This document shows, piece by piece, positions 46,228 to 56,205 of a stretch of DNA of 64,000 bases (its first letter is position 1; every line of letters begins with the position of its first letter). A model generated the notes under the pieces. The model did not search any database and was not told the origin of the DNA. It saw only the letters and a list, made by a program, of their open reading frames with translations. The DNA comes from Petrolisthes cinctipes (Eukaryota; Arthropoda; Malacostraca; Decapoda; Porcellanidae), in the NCBI GenBank assembly GCA_033782935.1, contig JAWQEG010001325.1, positions 1,178,001 through 1,242,000 of the forward strand, given 5' to 3'. Position numbers and translations under genes: made by a program.

Positions 46228-49200
46228 CTATATAAGGTCATAAAGTTTTGTCTCCCTCAGAAAACTCAGCAGTTTGTATATAATATTCTTATCGTCTGAT
46301 AGAATATTTTCGATGGTTAGAGCTATTTTTTTAAGTTGAAAATATTGTTTGATTTTACTTCTTTGATTTTCATAATCAATACAAAAAATTAATAAGTGAT
46401 TAATAGATAAAATTCTGTTGCATGATGTGCATTGAGGAGGAAAATTTCTATTAATGTAGGGTTCTAGGTGGGTTAACCATGTGGCGTTAACCCTTAGACG
46501 GGCCAACACCACCTCGTCCCTGCGACTACGCCATGATGACGTAGCCCAGGGTTCAATATCAGTTCTTACTTTATTTCTGATGTCTAATCTGGTCCACTGC
46601 CTTTGCCACAGGAGATGAATTCGAGACTTAATGAGGGAAACAAAACACCTGAGATCCGTACGGACTATGCTAAGGTCCAGATCAACAGTTGACCCGGCTA
46701 GTATATCAGCCTGTTCATTGCCATAGATACCATAATGTGAAGGTACCCATATTAGCTTGATTGATTTATTGGCACAAAACAGCTTACTAATGATATTACC
46801 CTGTATTTCGTTGTTAGTTGTATTTAAGGATTTAATAGCTTGAAGTGAACTTAATGAATCTGTAAAGATAACTATCCTATCGTGGGTCGTCGATAAGGCA
46901 AAATCCAAAGCTTTATTAATAGCAAAAAGTTCTGCAATAAAAATAGATGTATGAATCGGCAGTCTGAATCTTAACTGACATTCAGTCGACCATACACCTG
47001 CACCCACACATTCATCCGTCTTGGAGCCGTCGGTATACAGATGGAAATATGAAAGATGTTGAACAATTATCTCACGAAACCTCTGGTGTACCTCCACCTC
47101 CGGCACCCGGGATTTAACCCCTGGCAGCCAGGAATCCACAATAGTGAAGGGGGGTGTTACCCAGGGTGCAATATTTACTAAAACCAGGGAATCGATTGTT
47201 GATAATTCTATACCGACACACTCTACGAGGTCGTGGAGTCTTGCTCTGAGGGACCTCACGCCAGTGCCCTCCGGGGCCGTGCGACGCCCAGGCGGATAAC
47301 TCGGCCCTTCCGGGGGCCTATCGCCATGGCCCCCCGGCTGCAAATGCCTCACCAAGGCATTACCGGGAGGATGACTCGGCTCCCCGGGTACCTGAACTTG
47401 GGGCCTGGTCCCCATTGGCCTCACGCCAGTGCCCCCTGGGGCGCAGGGGTTCCCGGACGGACGACTCGGTCCCTCTGCCAGGGGCCTAGCGCCATGGCCC
47501 CCCGGGTGCTGTTGCCGTAGCAAGGCATTCCCGGGAAGATGACTCGGCACCCTGGATTTTTTAGCACAATATACTAATAGTAGTTGATCTCGTCTCAATC
47601 GGAGGGGAGGCACTTGTGACTCCACCTCTAGACGCTCGATTCGAGTGCAACGTAGGGCTCCAAGACACACACGCAAACACGCATTCTGCACAACATCCAA
47701 ACCTTTCAACACAGACTCAGATGCCGAACCATACACTATTGACCCATAATCTACTCTAGATCTAATCAGGGATTTATATAGCATTAGCAATGACTTCCTA
47801 TCTGCTCCCCATTGAGTACCAGAAATGCACTTCAGCAAATTGAGTGCTTTTAAACATTTAATTTTTAACTGACTGACATGGACTCGCCATGTCAATCGAC
47901 TGTCAAAATGCAGTCCAAGAAATTTAGTAGAATTTTGAATAGGTAGGGGGTTGACACCCATAGTCAGCCTGACGTCTGGCTTCTTCCTATGAGTGAAAAT
48001 AACCCCTACACTCTTTCTTACTGAAAACTTAAAACCCCACTGGAGGCCCCAATTGTGAATCAAATCCAGTGCCAATTGGATCCGAGTTGCCGAAAACTCT
48101 GCATTACAGCTGGAGTGCCATATCGCACAGTCGTCGGCGTACAGTGAGTATTTAAGATTTCGAGGAGGAGCTGGTAGAATGTCATTGATCATACATAGAA
48201 ATAAGGTCGGAGACAGAACACTCCCCTGGGGCACCCCATTTGCCTGGACAAATATGTCCGAGAAAGTGACTGTGTCCGAAAAAAGCTTGACAGAGAAAGT
48301 TCTGTCAGAAATGAAATTCTTAACAAAAAAGGGCAGGTTACCGCGTAATCCCATCGCATATAGTTTCCTGAGGAGGCCATGTCGCCAAGTCATGTCGTAG
48401 GCTTTTTCAATGTCTAAAAATACTGCAATCAAAAATTTTTTTTTGGCAAATGCCTCTTGAATTTGAACTTCCAGGCTCACTAGCTGATCGAGCGTCTGGC
48501 GACCTTTACGGAAGCCACACTGCTCGTCAACCAGCAAATTCCTGGAATTTAAAAAATGCAATAGCCTACGATTAACAATTCGTTCCATGACCTTGCATAA
48601 GCAGCTTGTGAGCGCAATAGGGCGATACGATGAAGTCGATCTGGGGTCCCCCCCTCCTTTCGGTATGGGAATGACATGTGCAAAGTGCCACGAGTTTGGA
48701 AAGGTGTGACCCCTCCAAATCTCGTTAAACACTTGCAACATCTTGATCATGGAATCATGATCAAGATGCTTTATCATCTCATACCGAATCTCATCGGGTC
48801 CTGGGGATGTCCCACTACAGGCTCCTAGGGCTTGGACAAGCTCTTGCATTGTTAGATCACTGTTGTAATCTAATTCATCTCCTGTGGCAAAGTCAATATG
48901 CTGCAGCTCTGATGCTTCCTTGATGGGCAGGAAAGCTGGATGGTAATTTTCAGAGCTGCTAGCAAAAGAGAACTGCCTGGCGAGGGCGTTAGCAATGTCT
49001 CTAGGTTCGTCATAATTGATGTTATTAAAAGTGATGTTGGTAATTTTATTAGAGATTTTTTTCTTATTTAATTTTCTTACAGTGGACCAGACTTGGGAAA
49101 TTGATGTTTCACTATTGATACTAGAGACAAAGCATCGCCAGGAGTCCCGTTTGGCTTGTCTGATGGTTCGACGAGCCCTAGCTCTCGCAAGTTTATACTT

Positions 49201-50151
49201 GCGAAAGTTCTCATCACTAATGCGATTTTTGAAAAGCCTGTAGGCTCTATTTCTCTCACACAGTACCCTGCGGCAATCTGGCGTCCACCATGGAACTCTA
49301 TGCTTTGCGCTATCTACCGAAGTCTTAGGAATTGTTGCCATTGCGGCTTTGAGGATATTATCTTGAATATTATTTACTTTATCATCAATGGTTTCTCCAA
49401 CAATTTCAATATTGACACCCTTTGTGAAGGACACCCAGTCTGCTTTTTTTACGTTAAATTTAGGTGCTGAAGGCTCTTTAATAGTGTCGCTTTTAAATTT
49501 AATCACAATAGGAAAATGGTCACTTCCCAATGAGTCATCAATGGGTAGCCACTGGCAAGAGGCTGCAATGGATGGGGAGACCAGAGATAGGTCAAGAACG
49601 CTAAAATTACCAGTATTATCATCAACTCTCGTCGGACTACCGTCGTTCAGAAGAACCAAATTGGAATCACTGATTAGCCTAGCCATCTGTTCCCCCTTTC
49701 TGTCATCCTGCAGGGAACCCCATAACGTATGATGAGCATTAAAATCACCTACAATTAATTTTCTACAGGGCAGACTGTCCTGTAGATCAAAAACATCATC
49801 ATAAGTTACTGTATCAGGAGGACAGTAGACAGAACAGATAGTCAGGTAGGTGCCACCGAATTTTACTCTGCAAGCGACACTTTCCAGAGGAAAATTACAC
49901 GGCACATCAGTGAAAGGGAGGTTATGGCGGATGTAGATTGCCACTCCACCTCCACCCCTCCCCCCACGGTCCCTCCTAATTAACTTGTAGTTCCGAAGCT
50001 GAACAACCTCGTCTTCGACTTGGTCGTTCAGATGAGTTTCCTGAAGGGCAATAATATCGGCAGCGTAAGAACAAGCCAAAAGTTTAAGTTCATTTAATCT
50101 AGCTCTAAGACTTCGACAGTTCCATTGGAGTATGGTTAGCGCGAAGATTAT
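46228..50151 (-). CDS. B4 ORF2: endonuclease, reverse transcriptase, RNase H, zinc knuckle; intact, non-AUG start
   Basis: The open frame from the TTG-numbered residue 1 at 50079 is 1283 codons. Homology with family C (LQWNCRSL) shows it extends upstream about 24 codons to an ATA at 50151, which overlaps the ORF1 stop; no in-frame ATG exists before the endonuclease. Domains: endonuclease about 1-200 (ALQETHL, VGDFNAHH, LGSDHFPI); RT about 440-800 (YRPIALTS, FLDIEKAYD with D556, NGVPQGSVLSP, YADD 647-650); Pro/Gly-rich duplicated linker about 844-945; RNase H about 1010-1130 (D1016 YTDGS, E1050, D1074, D1125 in NEQAD); knuckle CTSCNRILSINHLLIFC at 1217-1233. It would nick target DNA and copy element RNA there. 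Confidence 0.9.
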   Translation of the reverse strand: MIFALTILQWNCRSLRARLNELKLLACSYAADIIALQETHLNDQVEDEVVQLRNYKLIRRDRGGRGGGGVAIYIRHNLPFTDVPCNFPLESVACRVKFGGTYLTICSVYCPPDTVTYDDVFDLQDSLPCRKLIVGDFNAHHTLWGSLQDDRKGEQMARLISDSNLVLLNDGSPTRVDDNTGNFSVLDLSLVSPSIAASCQWLPIDDSLGSDHFPIVIKFKSDTIKEPSAPKFNVKKADWVSFTKGVNIEIVGETIDDKVNNIQDNILKAAMATIPKTSVDSAKHRVPWWTPDCRRVLCERNRAYRLFKNRISDENFRKYKLARARARRTIRQAKRDSWRCFVSSINSETSISQVWSTVRKLNKKKISNKITNITFNNINYDEPRDIANALARQFSFASSSENYHPAFLPIKEASELQHIDFATGDELDYNSDLTMQELVQALGACSGTSPGPDEIRYEMIKHLDHDSMIKMLQVFNEIWRGHTFPNSWHFAHVIPIPKGGGDPRSTSSYRPIALTSCLCKVMERIVNRRLLHFLNSRNLLVDEQCGFRKGRQTLDQLVSLEVQIQEAFAKKKFLIAVFLDIEKAYDMTWRHGLLRKLYAMGLRGNLPFFVKNFISDRTFSVKLFSDTVTFSDIFVQANGVPQGSVLSPTLFLCMINDILPAPPRNLKYSLYADDCAIWHSSCNAEFSATRIQLALDLIHNWGLQWGFKFSVRKSVGVIFTHRKKPDVRLTMGVNPLPIQNSTKFLGLHFDSRLTWRVHVSQLKIKCLKALNLLKCISGTQWGADRKSLLMLYKSLIRSRVDYGSIVYGSASESVLKGLDVVQNACLRVCLGALRCTRIERLEVESQVPPLRLRRDQLLLVYCAKKSRVPSHLPGNALLRQQHPGGHGARPLAEGPSRPSGNPCAPGGTGVRPMGTRPQVQVPGEPSHPPGNALVRHLQPGGHGDRPPEGPSYPPGRRTAPEGTGVRSLRARLHDLVECVGIELSTIDSLVLVNIAPWVTPPFTIVDSWLPGVKSRVPEVEVHQRFREIIVQHLSYFHLYTDGSKTDECVGAGVWSTECQLRFRLPIHTSIFIAELFAINKALDFALSTTHDRIVIFTDSLSSLQAIKSLNTTNNEIQGNIISKLFCANKSIKLIWVPSHYGIYGNEQADILAGSTVDLDLSIVRTDLRCFVSLIKSRIHLLWQRQWTRLDIRNKVRTDIEPWATSSWRSRRDEVVLARLRVNATWLTHLEPYINRNFPPQCTSCNRILSINHLLIFCIDYENQRSKIKQYFQLKKIALTIENILSDDKNIIYKLLSFLRETKLYDLI

Positions 50152-51512
50152 CGCTGTTTATGGGGTTTCTTGGAGCCTTGTTCGTCTGGCCGAACCTTTT
50201 TGTGCTGGGAGGGAAGACCCTCTTCCTCCTCTGCACTTCCCGGGGACCTCCCGCGGGCAGGTTTCGCGACGGTAGTCTCCATCGCCTGTTCCTCTCCACG
50301 AGGTACAGAGCCAGTCCTCGAACGGCTCGTCTCGCGACGAACCGGACGACTCCCGGATGTAGGCTTCATGGGAGTCACCTGAGCGAGAACATGAGATTTA
50401 GAAGCTGATACGGTATCATCAGCTTTGTGGTGCTTCTTTTGCTGGGTTGATTCAACAACTTCTAATTTCTTTGTCAAACTTTCTACTAGCAACGTTAATT
50501 TGTTTACAGTATCCTTCAAGTCTTTAATTTCATTATCTTTAGCTTGGATAGCCACGTTAACATTTGTTGTAGTTACAGGAGCAGTGGTGCCAGTTATAGC
50601 TGCAGCATAGGAAACTGTGGGAGTTTGGTTAACCCCCTCCACCTTCCTCTTTGCCTCACCACAACTAACATCATGAGCCCTCATGTATGCCATTGCTTCA
50701 GTCTCCACTTTAAGGCTCCTGCAGTCACCTGCACTTGCCTGGTGGGGGCCGCCACAATTAGCACACCTGAAGACTGTCTCTGAACACAACTCAGTCTCGT
50801 GTCTACCTGCACATTTACCACAAGTGAATGAATCTTTATTAAAGCACCTCAATGCTGTGTGTCCGAATTTCTGGCAACGGAAACAACGCATCGGTTTCTG
50901 AATGTATGGTCTAACGTGAACAATTTCATATCCAATCTTTACAGTTTCCGGAATCTGGGCTGAAGCAAAAGTCAGGAAACACAAGCCAAATTTCTCTCTC
51001 TTGTTCTCTCTCATCCTGGTCATACTTTGTACATCAACAACGCCTTGGTCCTTCATTCCTTCCAAAATTTCAGCCTCATCCAGAGCGGCCAAATCCCTAT
51101 GGAAAATGACGCCCTTACAGGTATTCGGCCCCACTGGAATGGTGGCTTTCACCTTAAAGTTATGAATTTGCGTCAGTTTAAGGAGATCCTTAACCTGGGA
51201 TGCCTTCAGTACTTTTACCAGGATACTACCATCACGCAACTTGTTAGCAGCAGCAAGACTGCCACCCACTTGACCATCAAGGACCTTTTTGACGATAAAG
51301 GGGTTAAAATTCTTGAGAGACTGACCCTCATCAACACATCTAATATTTACATAGCGAGCATTCATAGGAGGAATTTTAACATCAGATTGTCTTTGTCTGT
51401 CTGCCGTAGGGGTTCCATTATTGTCTGCCGTTGTCCTAGTTTGGTCCTTGGTCGTTACCCTCCCTCCTTGAGGAGGAGGGAGGCTAGTCGGGGGTTCATC
51501 CATCCGGGGCAT
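50148..51512 (-). CDS. B4 ORF1: gag-like RNA-binding protein, 454 aa
   Basis: The start ATG at 51512 follows a short hairpin. Residues 1-50 are Pro/Thr/Arg-rich. About 55-205 is an RNA-binding-like domain (YVNIRCVDEG, IPVGPNTCKGVIFHRDL, FGLCFLTFASAQIP). Knuckles are at C210 (CFRCQKFGHTALRC), about 231 (CGKCAGRHETELC) and 250-264 (CANCGGPHQASAGDC). A short coiled coil (about 322-355) and a Ser/Lys/Arg-rich tail ending KPHKQR follow. Such proteins coat element RNA and act as chaperones. The stop overlaps the ORF2 frame by 3 nt, so the two may be translationally coupled. Confidence 0.9.
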   Translation of the reverse strand: MPRMDEPPTSLPPPQGGRVTTKDQTRTTADNNGTPTADRQRQSDVKIPPMNARYVNIRCVDEGQSLKNFNPFIVKKVLDGQVGGSLAAANKLRDGSILVKVLKASQVKDLLKLTQIHNFKVKATIPVGPNTCKGVIFHRDLAALDEAEILEGMKDQGVVDVQSMTRMRENKREKFGLCFLTFASAQIPETVKIGYEIVHVRPYIQKPMRCFRCQKFGHTALRCFNKDSFTCGKCAGRHETELCSETVFRCANCGGPHQASAGDCRSLKVETEAMAYMRAHDVSCGEAKRKVEGVNQTPTVSYAAAITGTTAPVTTTNVNVAIQAKDNEIKDLKDTVNKLTLLVESLTKKLEVVESTQQKKHHKADDTVSASKSHVLAQVTPMKPTSGSRPVRRETSRSRTGSVPRGEEQAMETTVAKPARGRSPGSAEEEEGLPSQHKKVRPDEQGSKKPHKQR

Positions 51513-52184
51513 CGGACTACGTCCGACCCCTCTCCTCGCACACTCACCTACCTCCCTGAACTATTGTATCAACCCCCCAAAATGGACAATAATTTAGGGA
51601 ATAAAAGTTACCTTTACTCGCCCCCCCCCTAGTGGTAGCCTGGCGGCGTTCTCCAGTACCAGCTAGGGGATCGGAGTTTGTGCGGAAGGAACTTCCCCAC
51701 CACCGAACCTGCCTAATGCGAGGGGTGGTGTAGTAGGAACCCACCTCCCAAGCGAATACCGTTGCTCAGCCAAGAGACAACCGTAGGCCCAGGAGGTCGC
51801 ACGGAAAATATAGAAGAAAAAGTAGTTTAAGAAAAAGAGGTGCCCAAATGACGCACCAGACTACTGGGCCCCCCTACCACAGGGTTTCCCCTGAGGCAGC
51901 GAGTGCTGCGGGTCTGGTGTAGGGAACAACTAACTACTATCTACCATATACTACTGGTTGTCCTCCAGCAAAAAACAAATCACTGAAGGTGTACACAGCA
52001 GTGCAGCAAAACGCTGCAAATTTACTTTACAATATTACTTTACCAAGGCAAAGAAACAACAGAGTACTGCCGGTAAGAGGCCTCGGTACACCAAGGTAAC
52101 TCCACGAACAATACTGGTGTCTGTTGTTGCTGTGCACAGAGAGGACGAGGTCTTGACTGAACAAAGTCTGGACGCATGTGTGTG

Positions 52185-52193
52185 GATGTGAGG
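52185..52193. repeat. Array junction repeat GATGTGAGG (B4/B5)
   Basis: Nine bases of the array-border repeat between the B4 5' end and the reversed B5 tail (CTTGCTTGCTTGTTGG). Confidence 0.7.
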
Positions 52194-52281
52194 CTTGCTT
52201 GCTTGTTGGATTTCTTGGCTATCGACCAGAGGCATATAGCCAAAGATCATTAAGCCATTGGATCCATTTTATTATATCAAT

Positions 52282-55200
52282 CTATATAAGGTCATAAAGT
52301 TTTGTCTCCCTCAGAAAACTCAGCAGTTTGTTTATAATATTCTTATCATCTGATAGAATATTTTCGATGGTGAAAGCAAGATTTTTACTTTGAAAATACT
52401 TTTTAATTTTAATTCTTTGATTTTCAAATTTATTACAAAAGATTAATACATGACTAATAGACATTATGGAAGTGCATGATGGGCACATGGGGGGAAAATT
52501 TCTGTTAACATAGGGTTCTAGGTGAGTTAACCATGTGGCGTTAACCCTTAGACGGGCCAACACCACCTCGTCCCTGCGACTACGCCATGATGACGTAGCC
52601 CAGGGTTCAATAACAGTTCTTACTTTATTTCTGATGTCTGATCTGGTCCACTGCCTTTGCCACAGGAGATGAATTCGAGACTTAATGAGGGAAACAAAAC
52701 ACCTGAGATCCGTACGGACTATGCTAATGTCCAGATCAACAGTTGACCCGGCTAGTATATCAGCCTGTTCATTGCCATAGATACCATAATGTGAAGGTAC
52801 CCATATTAGCTTGATTGATTTATTGGCACAAAACAGCTTACTAATGATATTACCCTGTATTTCGTTGTTAGTTGTATTTAAGGATTTAATAGCTTGAAGT
52901 GAACTTAATGAATCAGTAAAGATAACTATCCTATCGTGGGTCGTCGATAGGGCAAAATCCAAAGCTTTATTAATAGCAAAAAGTTCAGCAATAAAAATAG
53001 ATGTATGAATCGGCAGTCTGAATCTTAACTGACATTCAGTCGACCATACACCTGCACCCACACATTCATCCGTCTTGGAACCGTCGGTATACAGATGGAA
53101 ATATGAAAGATGTTGAACAATTATCTCACGAAACCTCTGGTGTACCTCCACCTCCGGCACCCGGGATTTAACCCCTGGTAGCCAGGAATCCACAATAGTG
53201 AAGGGGGGTGTTACCCAGGGTGCAATATTTACTAAAACCAGGGAATCGATTGTTGATAATTCTATACCGACACACTCTACGAGGTCGTGGAGTCTTGCTC
53301 TGAGGGACCTCACGCCAGTGCCCTCCGGGGCCGTGCGACGCCCAGGCGGATAACTCGGCCCTTCCGGGGGCCTATCGCCATGGCCCCCCGGCTGCAAATG
53401 CCTCACCAAGGCATTACCGGGAGGATGACTCGGCTCCCCGGGTACCTGAACTTGGGGCCTGGTCCCCATTGGCCTCACGCCAGTGCCCCCTGGGGCGCAG
53501 GGGTTCCCGGACGGACGACTCGGTCCCTCTGCCAGGGGCCTAGCGCCATGGCCCCCCGGGTGCTGTTGCCGTAGCAAGGCATTCCCGGGAAGATGACTCG
53601 GCACCCTGGATTTCTTAGCACAATATACTAATAGTAGTTGATCTCGTCTCAATCGGAGGGGAGGCACTTGTGACTCCACCTCTAGACGCTCGATTCGAGT
53701 GCAACGTAGGGCTCCAAGACACACACGCAAACACGCATTCTGCACAACATCCAAACCTTTCAACACAGACTCAGATGCCGAACCATACACTATTGACCCA
53801 TAATCTACTCTAGATCTAATCAGGGATTTATATAGCATTAGCAATGACTTCCTATCTGCTCCCCATTGAGTACCAGTAATGCACTTCAGCAAATTAAGTG
53901 CTTTTAAACATTTAATTTTTAACTGACTGACATGGACTCGCCATGTCAGTCGACTGTCAAAATGCAGTCCAAGAAATTTAGTCGAATTTTGAATAGGTAG
54001 GGGGTTGACACCCATAGTCAGCCTGACGTCTGGCTTCTTCCTATGAGTGAAAATAACCCCTACACTCTTTCTTACTGAAAACTTAAAACCCCACTGGAGG
54101 CCCCAATTGTGAATCAAATCCAGTGCCAATTGGATCCGAGTTGCCGAAAACTCTGCATTACAGCTGGAGTGCCATATCGCACAGTCGTCAGCGTACAGTG
54201 AGTATTTAAGATTTCGAGGAGGAGCTGGTAGAATGTCATTGATCATACATAGAAATAAGGTCGGAGACAGAACACTCCCCTGGGGCACCCCATTTGCCTG
54301 GACAAATATGTCCGAGAAAGTGACTGTGTCCGAAAAAAGCTTGACAGAGAAAGTTCTGTCAGAAATGAAGTTCTTAACAAAAAAGGGCAGGTTACCGCGT
54401 AATCCCATCGCATATAGTTTCCTGAGGAGGCCATGTCGCCAAGTCATGTCGTAGGCTTTTTCAATGTCTAAAAATACTGCAAACAAAAATTTTTTTTTGG
54501 CAAATGCCTCTTGAATTTGAACTTCCAGGTTTACTAGCTGATCGAGCGTCTGGCGACCTTTACGGAAGCCACACTGCTCGTCAACCAGCAAATTCCTGGA
54601 ATTTAAAAAATGCAATAGCCTACGATTAACAATTCGTTCCATGACCTTGCATAAGCAACTTGTGAGCGCAATAGGGCGATACGATGAAGTCGATCTGGGG
54701 TCCCCCCCTCCTTTCGGTATGGGAATGACATGTGCAAAGTGCCACGAGTTTGGAAAGGTGTGACCCCTCCAAATCTCGTTAAACACTTGCAACATCTTGA
54801 CCATGGAATCATGATCAAGATGCTTTATCATCTCATACCGAATCTCATCGGGTCCTGGGGATGTCCCACTACAGGCTCCTAGGGCTTGGACAAGCTCTTG
54901 CATTGTTAGATCACTGTTGTAATCTAATTCATCTCCTGTGGCAAAGTCAATATGCTGCAGCTCTGATGCTTCCTTGATGGGCAGGAAAGCTGGATGGTAA
55001 TTTTCAGAGCTGCTAGCAAAAGAGAACTGCCTGGCGAGGGCGTTAGCAATGTCTCTAGGTTCGTCATAATTGATGTTATTAAAAGTGATGTTGGTAATTT
55101 TATTCGATATTTTTTTCTTATTTAATTTTCTTACAGTGGACCAGACTTGGGAAATTGATGTTTCACTATTGATACTAGAGACAAAGCATCGCCAGGAGTC

Positions 55201-56205
55201 TCGTTTGGCTTGTCTGATGGTTCGACGAGCCCTAGCTCTCGCAAGTTTATACTTGCGAAAGTTCTCATCACTAATGCGATTTTTGAAAAGCCTGTAGGCT
55301 CTATTCCTCTCACACAGTACCCTGCGGCAATCTGGCGTCCACCATGGAACTCTATGCTTTGCGCTATCTACCGAAGTCTTAGGAATTGTTGCCATTGCGG
55401 CTTTGAGGATATTATCTTGAATATTATTTACTTTATCATCAATGGTTTCTCCAACAATTTCAATATTGACACCCTTTGTGAAGGACACCCAGTCTGCTTT
55501 TTTTACGTTAAATTTAGGTGCTGAAGGCTCTTTAATAGTGTCGCTTTTAAATTTAATCACAATAGGAAAATGGTCACTTCCCAATGAGTCATCAATGGGT
55601 AGCCACTGGCAAGAGGCTGCAATGGATGGGGAGACCAGAGATAGGTCAAGAACGCTAAAATTACCAGTATTATCATCAACTCTCGTCGGACTACCGTCGT
55701 TCAGAAGAACCAAATTGGAATCACTGATTAGCCTAGCCATCTGTTCCCCCTTTCTGTCATCCTGCAGGGAACCCCATAACGTATGATGAGCATTAAAATC
55801 ACCTACAATTAATTTTCTACAGGGCAGACTGTCCTGTAGATCAAAAACATCATCATAAGTTACTGTATCAGGAGGACAGTAGACAGAACAGATAGTCAGG
55901 TAGGTGCCACCGAATTTTACTCTGCAAGCGACACTTTCCAGAGGAAAATTACACGGCACATCAGTGAAAGGGAGGTTATGGCGGATGTAGATTGCCACTC
56001 CACCTCCACCCCTCCCCCCACGGTCCCTCCTAATTAACTTGTAGTTCCGAAGCTGAACAACCTCGTCTTCGACTTGGTCGTTCAGATGAGTTTCCTGAAG
56101 GGCAATAATATCGGCAGCGTAAGAACAAGCCAAAAGTTTAAGTTCATTTAATCTAGCTCTAAGACTTCGACAGTTCCATTGGAGTATGGTTAGCGCGAAG
56201 ATTAT
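52282..56205 (-). CDS. B5 ORF2: endonuclease, reverse transcriptase, RNase H, zinc knuckle; intact
   Basis: Same layout as B4 ORF2, with 1283 codons from 56133 plus about 24 upstream codons to the ATA at 56205 and no AUG ahead of the endonuclease. Sampled stretches show it almost identical to B4 except for scattered changes and the divergent C-terminus: knuckle CPSCTSIMSISHVLIFC, then KFENQRIKIKKYFQSKNLAF. All catalytic residues are retained (FLDIEKAYD, YADD, YTDGS, AELFA, FTDS, NEQAD). A candidate functional enzyme. Confidence 0.9.
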   Translation of the reverse strand: MIFALTILQWNCRSLRARLNELKLLACSYAADIIALQETHLNDQVEDEVVQLRNYKLIRRDRGGRGGGGVAIYIRHNLPFTDVPCNFPLESVACRVKFGGTYLTICSVYCPPDTVTYDDVFDLQDSLPCRKLIVGDFNAHHTLWGSLQDDRKGEQMARLISDSNLVLLNDGSPTRVDDNTGNFSVLDLSLVSPSIAASCQWLPIDDSLGSDHFPIVIKFKSDTIKEPSAPKFNVKKADWVSFTKGVNIEIVGETIDDKVNNIQDNILKAAMATIPKTSVDSAKHRVPWWTPDCRRVLCERNRAYRLFKNRISDENFRKYKLARARARRTIRQAKRDSWRCFVSSINSETSISQVWSTVRKLNKKKISNKITNITFNNINYDEPRDIANALARQFSFASSSENYHPAFLPIKEASELQHIDFATGDELDYNSDLTMQELVQALGACSGTSPGPDEIRYEMIKHLDHDSMVKMLQVFNEIWRGHTFPNSWHFAHVIPIPKGGGDPRSTSSYRPIALTSCLCKVMERIVNRRLLHFLNSRNLLVDEQCGFRKGRQTLDQLVNLEVQIQEAFAKKKFLFAVFLDIEKAYDMTWRHGLLRKLYAMGLRGNLPFFVKNFISDRTFSVKLFSDTVTFSDIFVQANGVPQGSVLSPTLFLCMINDILPAPPRNLKYSLYADDCAIWHSSCNAEFSATRIQLALDLIHNWGLQWGFKFSVRKSVGVIFTHRKKPDVRLTMGVNPLPIQNSTKFLGLHFDSRLTWRVHVSQLKIKCLKALNLLKCITGTQWGADRKSLLMLYKSLIRSRVDYGSIVYGSASESVLKGLDVVQNACLRVCLGALRCTRIERLEVESQVPPLRLRRDQLLLVYCAKKSRVPSHLPGNALLRQQHPGGHGARPLAEGPSRPSGNPCAPGGTGVRPMGTRPQVQVPGEPSHPPGNALVRHLQPGGHGDRPPEGPSYPPGRRTAPEGTGVRSLRARLHDLVECVGIELSTIDSLVLVNIAPWVTPPFTIVDSWLPGVKSRVPEVEVHQRFREIIVQHLSYFHLYTDGSKTDECVGAGVWSTECQLRFRLPIHTSIFIAELFAINKALDFALSTTHDRIVIFTDSLSSLQAIKSLNTTNNEIQGNIISKLFCANKSIKLIWVPSHYGIYGNEQADILAGSTVDLDISIVRTDLRCFVSLIKSRIHLLWQRQWTRSDIRNKVRTVIEPWATSSWRSRRDEVVLARLRVNATWLTHLEPYVNRNFPPMCPSCTSIMSISHVLIFCNKFENQRIKIKKYFQSKNLAFTIENILSDDKNIINKLLSFLRETKLYDLI

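Larger units (their letters stand above)
46136..52184 (-). mobile_element. LINE family B, copy B4 (array unit, intact)
   Basis: 6,049-bp unit with both ORFs open. The 3' tail is CCAACAAG-(TAG)4-like and the 5' end CACACACATGCGTCC is identical to B3. 5'UTR 51513-52184, with a C run of 9 at about 51620 and the pre-ATG hairpin at 51513-51525. It is a candidate active element. Confidence 0.93.

Noticed and set aside
47233..47520. 95-codon plus-strand ORF opposite each family B ORF2 (also 41173, 53287 and partial forms in B1/B2)
   Set aside because: Antisense shadow of the GC-rich duplicated linker; conserved only because the sense strand is.
51027..51632. 201-codon plus-strand ORF opposite ORF1 and 5'UTR of B4 (and 44968-45573 in B3)
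   Set aside because: Antisense of ORF1; no domain, shortened in B5 by a few substitutions.
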